Made by a program: the position numbers and the translations under genes. DNA of 64,000 bases from Vairimorpha ceranae (lineage: Eukaryota; Microsporidia; Nosematidae), in contig NW_020169304.1 of NCBI RefSeq assembly GCF_000988165.1, forward strand, positions 1-64,000. Direction: 5' to 3'. Each line of letters begins with the position of its first letter. The stretch's first letter is position 1. This document shows positions 58,655-64,000 of this stretch, piece by piece. The notes beneath the pieces were generated by a model. It was not told the DNA's origin, searched no databases, and was given only the letters and a program-made list of their open reading frames with translations.

Positions 58655-61267
58655 ATGATTTTAGAGCAACTTAAAAAAATTAAAAAAACATCCTCTTTTT
58701 CCAAAAAATACTCAAACTCAGAAGACTTGGATTTAGAATCACTTTTAGATCTTATTCCTGATTGTATAAAAAACACAAAATATCTTTCATCTTCTTCTTT
58801 ACACTTCGATCGTCTTCGTTTAACGACGATTGAAGAATTGAAATTTAACAAAAAATTTAAGAGCTGGTTAATGTCATTAGTAATCTATGGACATAAAGAA
58901 GAATTTGGTTTTTTATTAGATTTTTTGATTAGAAAATATCATGTTTATAAATATAATCAAAAAGAACTTATTTTTATTACATTGCCTTATCCTAAATATT
59001 ACACTAATATTCTTAGTAAATTTGATTTCTTAAGGAGTCAAAATTCATTTAGTACTCAGTTTTATGCTGAATGCTGTGCTAAATATATCGATTTTTTTTA
59101 TATGGTTGTTGATTATTTTGATTTCTATGAACATTTAAAAGATTTTTTAAATGAACTAATCGAACATTTTTTGATAAAAAATTTAAATTTTGTGCATAAA
59201 TATGAAGGACCATTAAATGATATTATTGAAAAAATTAACAATGATGAAAATCAGTTAGTTGTAAAAATTAAATCGGCTTTAGAAGGTAAATTAACTTTTA
59301 GTAAGAAACTTATTACAGATGTTGATGTTTTAATGACCATTGATACAAATACTACTTGTTTTAAACAGAATTCAAGTAGGGAACTTTTAAAAAATTTACA
59401 AAAATTAGAAGATTATTTTTGTTGGTTAAAAAACAACAAACTTGAAGATATAAATTTTACACGGGCAGAATATGAAATTTTGCATTTTATTTTTTTTAAT
59501 AATGAAGATTTTTTTTTAGAAGATGACTTTTCATTTTACAAAGATCTAGCTGAAAAAATTGAGCCTAAAGAAAGATTATATAAAATTTTATATCCTAAAT
59601 TCAAAGAAGAAATTAAAAATATTAGCAGGCAGATTTATAACTTTTTTGATAAAGAAACCATGATGTGTATTTTAAATGAATTTAATTATAAAGATTTACA
59701 CATTAAAGATAAAGATATTTTAATTATATGTTTAAATTTTATTACTTTTGAACCGAATGTTTTTTGTGAAGTAATACTTAGCATCCAAGAACTAGAAGAA
59801 TTATGTAAACAAAATTATAATAAGATTTTTATGACAAATCTTAAATATTATTGTGAATTTCATAATTTGTATGTTGATTATCTTTTTAAGGAACAGAATG
59901 TTTATAAGTCTCTTGCAGAATTTGCAATTGAGGATTGTATTGACATTGATTTAATTCTTTTTCATTTTAATAAAGATAATAATATTATTGAAAGAATTAA
60001 CAATTTTTCTGTTTTAAAAGAGTTGTGCGATAAATTGGGATACGAATCGGTTTTAAAGAATCGCAATTTAGAATTTATTTTAAAATTTTGTAAATTTTTT
60101 AATTTTAATCTTAATTTTTGTAGTTATATGCTTAATAGATTTGAAGTAGAAGATATTATACCTGTTTTAAAAGATAATGCACAATTTTTAATACATTTTT
60201 TGGATAAACCATATTATAAAAAGCTGAAAATTATTATTAATGAGTTTTGTGCTACAGAATCTAAATGCAAATATATTATAAACACAATTTTAAATGATAT
60301 AAAATTAATTCAAAACAACTTAGATTTAATTTATCTGTACAAACCAGAATATGAATTTATAAATAACTTTAAAGATCAAATTCTTGATAGTTGTTTTTCT
60401 AATTTAGATATTATGGATTATTTAATTTCTTTTACTGATTATGACGATATAAGAATTATAAACAAGGTTAGTTTAGATTTTATTAAACAACAAAAAAAAT
60501 CTATTCTTGTCCTATTTAAGAAATACGGAAATGTAATGATTCCATTTATTGATGATTTTATTAAGTTGTTTGATTACACATCTTTCAAAAAAGACTTATC
60601 ACTAATAAATATAAGTCATAATATACTTATTAAAAGTATATGTAAACATAATAAAATGACGGATTATGATTACTTGTTAGTATATTTGTTAAAAACGTAC
60701 AAAGATATTAACATTGAATTGTTTCCAGGCCCTGAAAATCTTAGCCATAATTTGATTTATAATATAATTAAGTATAAATTTGTTAATGAGATAAACTTTG
60801 ATTGCACAAATTTACTAGAATATATTTATCTTAATAACTTAATTTTGTTTATGAAACTAACAAAATTCTTTACAATTGATTACAAAAATATTTATTTCAA
60901 TAAATTGCTTTATGCAAAAAAATACGAAATGATTAATAAACATTTTGTTCATTTTAATTTGGATAGTGAAGATATTCTATATACATTTTTATCTGACTAT
61001 TTTAGTGGTGAAGATATTGCAAATGAATTTAGTATTGTTAGTAATAATAGTAAAGACATAAAAAAATTAACTAAATCTATTTTGTTCTTTTTAGATAGTA
61101 GCACAATTAGAGCGCTTACTTTGATTTCTAAATGTCTTGATAATCATAAGAATTACGAATCGTGTCATAAAGATATTTACGAATCAATACTTTTATTTTT
61201 AGACAGTAGAGACGAAGAAATTCGAAGTTTAAGTCGATTGATATATGATAAATTAATAATTAAATAA
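58655..61267 (+). CDS. UTP10: U3 snoRNP protein Utp10 (HEATR1/BP28), reduced
   Basis: An 870-residue all-helical protein. Near residues 90-115 is a segment R-K-Y-H-V-Y-K-Y-N then L-P-Y-P-K-Y-Y-T-N-I-L-S-K-F, which matches the U3snoRNP10 domain of Utp10/HEATR1 (R-x-x-I-H-x-F-N ... L-P-Y-H-x-T-x-x-F). The rest is degenerate HEAT-like repeats, and the C-terminus ends with I-L-L-F-L-D-S-R-D-E-E-I-R-S-L, as the BP28 end does. It acts in the small-subunit processome on pre-18S rRNA, with Dhr1 in this window. It is half the length of yeast Utp10 (1,769). CCCCC abuts the ATG. The call relies on a short N-terminal match. Confidence 0.65.
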   Translation: MILEQLKKIKKTSSFSKKYSNSEDLDLESLLDLIPDCIKNTKYLSSSSLHFDRLRLTTIEELKFNKKFKSWLMSLVIYGHKEEFGFLLDFLIRKYHVYKYNQKELIFITLPYPKYYTNILSKFDFLRSQNSFSTQFYAECCAKYIDFFYMVVDYFDFYEHLKDFLNELIEHFLIKNLNFVHKYEGPLNDIIEKINNDENQLVVKIKSALEGKLTFSKKLITDVDVLMTIDTNTTCFKQNSSRELLKNLQKLEDYFCWLKNNKLEDINFTRAEYEILHFIFFNNEDFFLEDDFSFYKDLAEKIEPKERLYKILYPKFKEEIKNISRQIYNFFDKETMMCILNEFNYKDLHIKDKDILIICLNFITFEPNVFCEVILSIQELEELCKQNYNKIFMTNLKYYCEFHNLYVDYLFKEQNVYKSLAEFAIEDCIDIDLILFHFNKDNNIIERINNFSVLKELCDKLGYESVLKNRNLEFILKFCKFFNFNLNFCSYMLNRFEVEDIIPVLKDNAQFLIHFLDKPYYKKLKIIINEFCATESKCKYIINTILNDIKLIQNNLDLIYLYKPEYEFINNFKDQILDSCFSNLDIMDYLISFTDYDDIRIINKVSLDFIKQQKKSILVLFKKYGNVMIPFIDDFIKLFDYTSFKKDLSLINISHNILIKSICKHNKMTDYDYLLVYLLKTYKDINIELFPGPENLSHNLIYNIIKYKFVNEINFDCTNLLEYIYLNNLILFMKLTKFFTIDYKNIYFNKLLYAKKYEMINKHFVHFNLDSEDILYTFLSDYFSGEDIANEFSIVSNNSKDIKKLTKSILFFLDSSTIRALTLISKCLDNHKNYESCHKDIYESILLFLDSRDEEIRSLSRLIYDKLIIK

Positions 61268-61269
61268 TT

Positions 61270-62025
61270 TTAATAATAAATGAATCCTGTTTGATAATCT
61301 AAAATTTTTATGTTTATATGTAAAATACTTTCATATATTAATTTAATGTAGTATTCATTTATAGTTTCTTTCATTTTTGTATCATCAAAATATATGTTAT
61401 GTTTCTCTTTTATGCCAATTTTCATTACATTAAAATATTTTTTATCTTCATAGATTAAACATTTACAAGTGTAGAAAAGTTTTATTTCATAAATTTTTCC
61501 TTCATATTGGAAAATATATACACTATTAGAATTAAAATAAGTGGCAAGATAAAAAAAAATAAGTTTTTTATGATTTACACCTTGTAAATTATTTAACCAT
61601 ATTTTTTTTACATGCGTCGGTTCTTGTACCTGACAACAAATAGGTAGATCACAAGAGTTTATTAGAATAAAAAATGATGATAAAAGTATACCATTAGGCC
61701 TAACTTTTATTCTAAGATTTTTAACATTTGCAAATTCGTTATCATGACATGACCAGCAGTCAATAAGTTCATGCCAATTTTCAGAAGGCAAAAGATTGAG
61801 ACTAGAGTACTGAATATTTATTCCATGTTTACATTTAAATTCTAGCATGGAATTATCACTATCTGATAAATTAATAGTATTACATAAGTCTTTTACTGCA
61901 TAAATATTAATAGAATCAATAATTTCATGTGATACTATTTTATCTTTATAATGTCTTATATTAGTATTATCATCTTTTTGTAGATAAATGTATCCATCAT
62001 TATTAGACAAAATCTCAATTATCAT
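61270..62025 (-). CDS. IPA1: Ipa1/UBE3D-like E3 ligase-like protein (cleavage-polyadenylation factor)
   Basis: A 251-residue protein bearing the hallmark L-P-S-E-N-W-x-E-L-I-D-C-W-x-C-H (79-94), followed by x-N-E-F-A-N, as in human UBE3D (L-P-S-E-N-W-x-A-L-V-x-x-W-C-C-H). Yeast Ipa1 and UBE3D act with CPSF73 in mRNA 3'-end processing, and the CPSF73 gene is at 1.2-3.1 kb. Several of the cysteine pairs that bind zinc in UBE3D are missing or altered (for example F-K-C-K-H-G). The ATG at 62025 lies inside the last codons of the HIT gene upstream; a GGG (CCC in gene sense) at 62032-62034 is its start signal. The longest frame starts at a GTG (62028), not ATG. Confidence 0.75.
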   Translation of the reverse strand: MIIEILSNNDGYIYLQKDDNTNIRHYKDKIVSHEIIDSINIYAVKDLCNTINLSDSDNSMLEFKCKHGINIQYSSLNLLPSENWHELIDCWSCHDNEFANVKNLRIKVRPNGILLSSFFILINSCDLPICCQVQEPTHVKKIWLNNLQGVNHKKLIFFYLATYFNSNSVYIFQYEGKIYEIKLFYTCKCLIYEDKKYFNVMKIGIKEKHNIYFDDTKMKETINEYYIKLIYESILHINIKILDYQTGFIYY

Positions 62026-62461
62026 CACAATGGGTAAAAAATTTACTAAAATCTTTTCTTAGCAATAATGCTTCTTCTGCCATTTCTTCAAATGTTCTAT
62101 CACTTCTTATAATATCTAGTGCACCCTTAGCATAAATAAGGTCATTATCTTCTAGATCATTTTTATTTCTAGGTACAATATGTATATGTACATGTGGGAC
62201 ACTTTGTCCTGCTTCTTTACCATCTTGGCATGAAACAGTAAAAGATGTGCCATATAAAGATAGAGATTTTAGTGAAAGACGAACACATTCAAAAAGATCT
62301 ATATATTCTTCTTTAGATAAATCAGAAAGAAATTGTTTTTGAGATATTGGTGATACAAGAATATGATAAGGAAGAAATGGACGTAAATTTGTAAATATAA
62401 AACTATATTTAGTTTTAACTATTATATGTTCTTCAGGGATATAGTTTGAGCCAAATTTCAT
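62015..62461 (-). CDS. HIT-family nucleotide hydrolase, FHIT/Aph1-like
   Basis: A 148-residue histidine-triad protein. The motif H-V-H-I-H-I (90-95), followed by V-P-R, supplies the three active histidines. G-Q-S-V-P-H and the preceding N-L-R-P-F-L-P-Y-H-I-L-V-S-P match FHIT and yeast Hnt2, which cleave diadenosine polyphosphates such as Ap3A. The frame overlaps the next gene (Ipa1-like) by about 11 bp. CCC upstream (GGGG 62466-62469 in plus) supports the start. Confidence 0.88.
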   Translation of the reverse strand: MKFGSNYIPEEHIIVKTKYSFIFTNLRPFLPYHILVSPISQKQFLSDLSKEEYIDLFECVRLSLKSLSLYGTSFTVSCQDGKEAGQSVPHVHIHIVPRNKNDLEDNDLIYAKGALDIIRSDRTFEEMAEEALLLRKDFSKFFTHCDDN

Positions 62462-62945
62462 AAATGGGGTAATTTTTTTTGTATATAAATTTGTCTACTT
62501 TCGAAATATAATTGTAACAAACTTTTAAATATAAAGAATAATTTAAATATGAATATACATCAGAGGATAAATACTCTTTTTATTTATCATGTTTAATATT
62601 TCTAATTATTCTTGTCCTAAATACTTCACTTACAATCAATATCGGCTGTGTTTAAATATTAATAATTTTTTACCATATAATGTTATAGCTAAAAATAAAG
62701 AAAAAAAAATATTATTTTTAATTATAAATCACGTTTAGCAACTTTGCATAGTCATAAATTAGTATTCTTTAGTATTTATAAAAACAGTAAAACCGATTCT
62801 TTAAAAATAACTTAAAACTTAAAAAAAAATCTTTAACGATTGTTAGCTTATGTTTTAATTCAATATAAATTTTATGAACAAAATAATATAATTTTACTGT
62901 GGAACTTAATTTTTAGAAATTTATACTGCATATAAAATAGTACTT
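62462..62945. other. Intergenic region
   Basis: About 480 bp of AT-rich DNA between the HIT gene start and the tRNA 3' end. The tRNA's pol III terminator (T run on the minus strand) lies just below 62946. Nothing else is seen. Confidence 0.5.
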
Positions 62946-63016
62946 GGGCGCTACCGAGGATCGAACTCGGGTCTCATGCTCCCGAAGCACGCATCTTGCC
63001 ACTGGACTATAGCACC
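62946..63016 (-). tRNA. tRNA-Pro (CGG)
   Basis: A 71-nt cloverleaf read from the minus strand. The acceptor pairs GGTGCTA with TAGCGCC (one G-U), the anticodon stem is CGTGC/GCATG with loop TTCGGGA giving anticodon CGG, and the T arm is CCGAG/CTCGG with loop TTCGATC. The discriminator is C, as in eukaryotic tRNA-Pro. Internal promoter boxes A (TAGTCCAGTGG) and B (GTTCGATCC) are present. No intron. It would decode CCG. Confidence 0.95.
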
Positions 63017-63384
63017 AATTCTCGGGTTAATAAAAATTTCGTGTTACAAAATTTACTTTTAACGACTTTTTTAAATTGAGTAAAAAGCTTTAAAAAAAGT
63101 AAGATTAAAATAATTCTTTAAAGTACATATAACCTGGTTATACTCCTCTTTATGGGTAATAACTTGTTTTCTTTATTTTAAAAAGTTTAAAAAGTGAAGC
63201 GACGAATTTATAGAAAACTACGTTTAATTGAGCAAAGAATATAAAGTCAGTAAATAAAAAAAATAAACCTTTTAAAAAATTAAAATATTTGCTGTTTTTT
63301 TATATCAAAAATAGTTAAATCTACATGCGTGTCTTTAAAAATTTATTGTCATCTAGTTTTATTAAAAATAACCCTTTTTTCCAT
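63017..63384. other. Intergenic region
   Basis: About 370 bp of AT-rich DNA between the tRNA 5' end and the 3' end of the MscS gene. No coding sequence is visible. Confidence 0.5.
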
Positions 63385-64000
63385 TTAATCAACATATTTA
63401 AATGAGTTTGTATACTTAACTCCACAACTTGATAAACATTTTGATACAATTTCTGTACACAAATCTCTTCTTCTAAGTTTTTCATTCGCTTGTTGAAAGT
63501 TACTAGTGTGTTGTATGTCTAAAGTAAGTGATAAATTACCTTCTGCAATCTCAAATTTTCTAATAATCACTTCGCCAGTAAAATTTTTCTTTTCTTCTGA
63601 AAGTGCTTTTTTTAATTTATCTCTAAATTTAATTGCATCCTTAAATTTTGTAGATCTGTCTATAAGAAGTGTCAGTGATTCTGACTGTTTTTTACTTCTT
63701 CTCATGTTACAAATTGTTTTTGAAAACAAAACAGGTGTAGGAATGTACACAGTTTTACCGTTTAAGTCTATAAATGTAGAAGCAAGGACATCTGTTTTGT
63801 TAACAAGATACTCCTGGCCGTCTATAATAACTCTATCGCCGACATCATAAGGATGTTTTACTAGTAGAAATACAAAGCAGTTGTAGATCTCTTTAATGGT
63901 ATCACTAAAAATCCAACTGAATGTAAAAAATATAGGGCCTATAGAAGCTAAATATATTTGATATGGTATACCAAACAAAAAGAGAAGAATAAGAAAACAG
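63385..64000 (-). CDS. MscS-family mechanosensitive channel (partial, 5' end outside window)
   Basis: The C-terminal ~205 residues of a small-conductance mechanosensitive channel. A hydrophobic pore-lining helix is followed by F-V-F-L-L-V-K-H-P-Y-D-V-G-D-R-V, typical of fungal and plant MscS-like (MSL/Msy) proteins, then the beta domain (G-Q-E-Y-L-V, V-Y-I-P-T-P) and a C-terminal alpha/beta region. The frame stays open to the window edge; the apparent Met near 63978 is a TTG, so the true start lies beyond position 64000. It would release osmolytes under turgor; osmotic control is important for spore germination. Confidence 0.85.
   Translation of the reverse strand, partial: CFLILLFLFGIPYQIYLASIGPIFFTFSWIFSDTIKEIYNCFVFLLVKHPYDVGDRVIIDGQEYLVNKTDVLASTFIDLNGKTVYIPTPVLFSKTICNMRRSKKQSESLTLLIDRSTKFKDAIKFRDKLKKALSEEKKNFTGEVIIRKFEIAEGNLSLTLDIQHTSNFQQANEKLRRRDLCTEIVSKCLSSCGVKYTNSFKYVD

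Noticed and set aside
1..64000. CRISPR array, prokaryotic operon signals, or complete transposable elements
   Set aside because: No regularly spaced repeats, no Shine-Dalgarno or integron-like structure, and no intact transposase or reverse transcriptase seen; the organism is eukaryotic.
1..64000. Spliceosomal introns in the called genes
   Set aside because: All called frames run unbroken to their stops without needing a GTAAGT-type intron.

Overview
The window is nuclear DNA of a microsporidian, or a very close relative. It is strongly AT-rich and all its genes read as intronless. Several proteins are much shorter than their fungal orthologues: dynein heavy chain about 2,600 residues, Utp10 about 870, Vps34 about 410. 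Two nucleotide (ATP/ADP) transporters of the NTT family are present, a hallmark of these parasites. Most start codons also sit a few bases after a short CCC (or CCCC) run, the start-proximal signal described for microsporidian genes. That signal was used here to choose starts, and it moves the starts of CPSF73, Spb4, dynein, CCT7, RPA1, the proteasome subunit and the Ipa1-like protein inward from the longest reading frames. The species cannot be named from this sequence. Intergenic spacers of 0.5-1.4 kb mean the genome is less compact than that of Encephalitozoon.

Layout. 1-13.7 kb is a dense housekeeping block: FYR-domain protein, CPSF73/Ysh1, an unknown basic protein, a kinesin, an unknown protein, a CLASP-like protein, Spb4 and Dhr1 RNA helicases, and an Esa1-type MYST acetyltransferase. 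14.3-31.4 kb holds eIF2B epsilon, a small membrane protein, dynein heavy chain, an importin-7-type karyopherin, a tiny ORF, CCT7 and RPA1. 31.4-38.3 kb holds a GC-rich structured non-coding island, NTT1, proteasome alpha1, an unknown membrane protein, a Vrg4-like nucleotide-sugar transporter and a 52-residue ORF. 38.3-41.8 kb is a gene graveyard with at least one full-length and one partial M1 aminopeptidase pseudogene. 42.2-48.7 kb has a sliding-clamp-like protein, a PKA-like pseudokinase, a tandem pair of SDR16C-like dehydrogenases and a Tim50-like protein. 48.8-58.1 kb has a degenerate Vps34, RAD50, uracil-DNA glycosylase, a second divergent NTT and HMG-CoA synthase. 58.6-64 kb has Utp10, an Ipa1/UBE3D-like protein overlapping a HIT (FHIT-like) hydrolase, tRNA-Pro(CGG) and an MscS-type channel cut by the window edge.

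Common themes are ribosome assembly (Spb4, Dhr1, Utp10), mRNA 3'-end formation (CPSF73 and Ipa1), DNA replication and repair (RPA1, RAD50, UNG, a possible 9-1-1 clamp subunit), microtubule transport (kinesin, dynein, CLASP-like), and host exploitation (two NTTs). The most unusual items are two signalling proteins that keep their fold but have lost catalytic motifs (the PKA-like pseudokinase and Vps34), the unidentified structured RNA-like island at 31.68-31.80 kb, and the graveyard of decayed genes.
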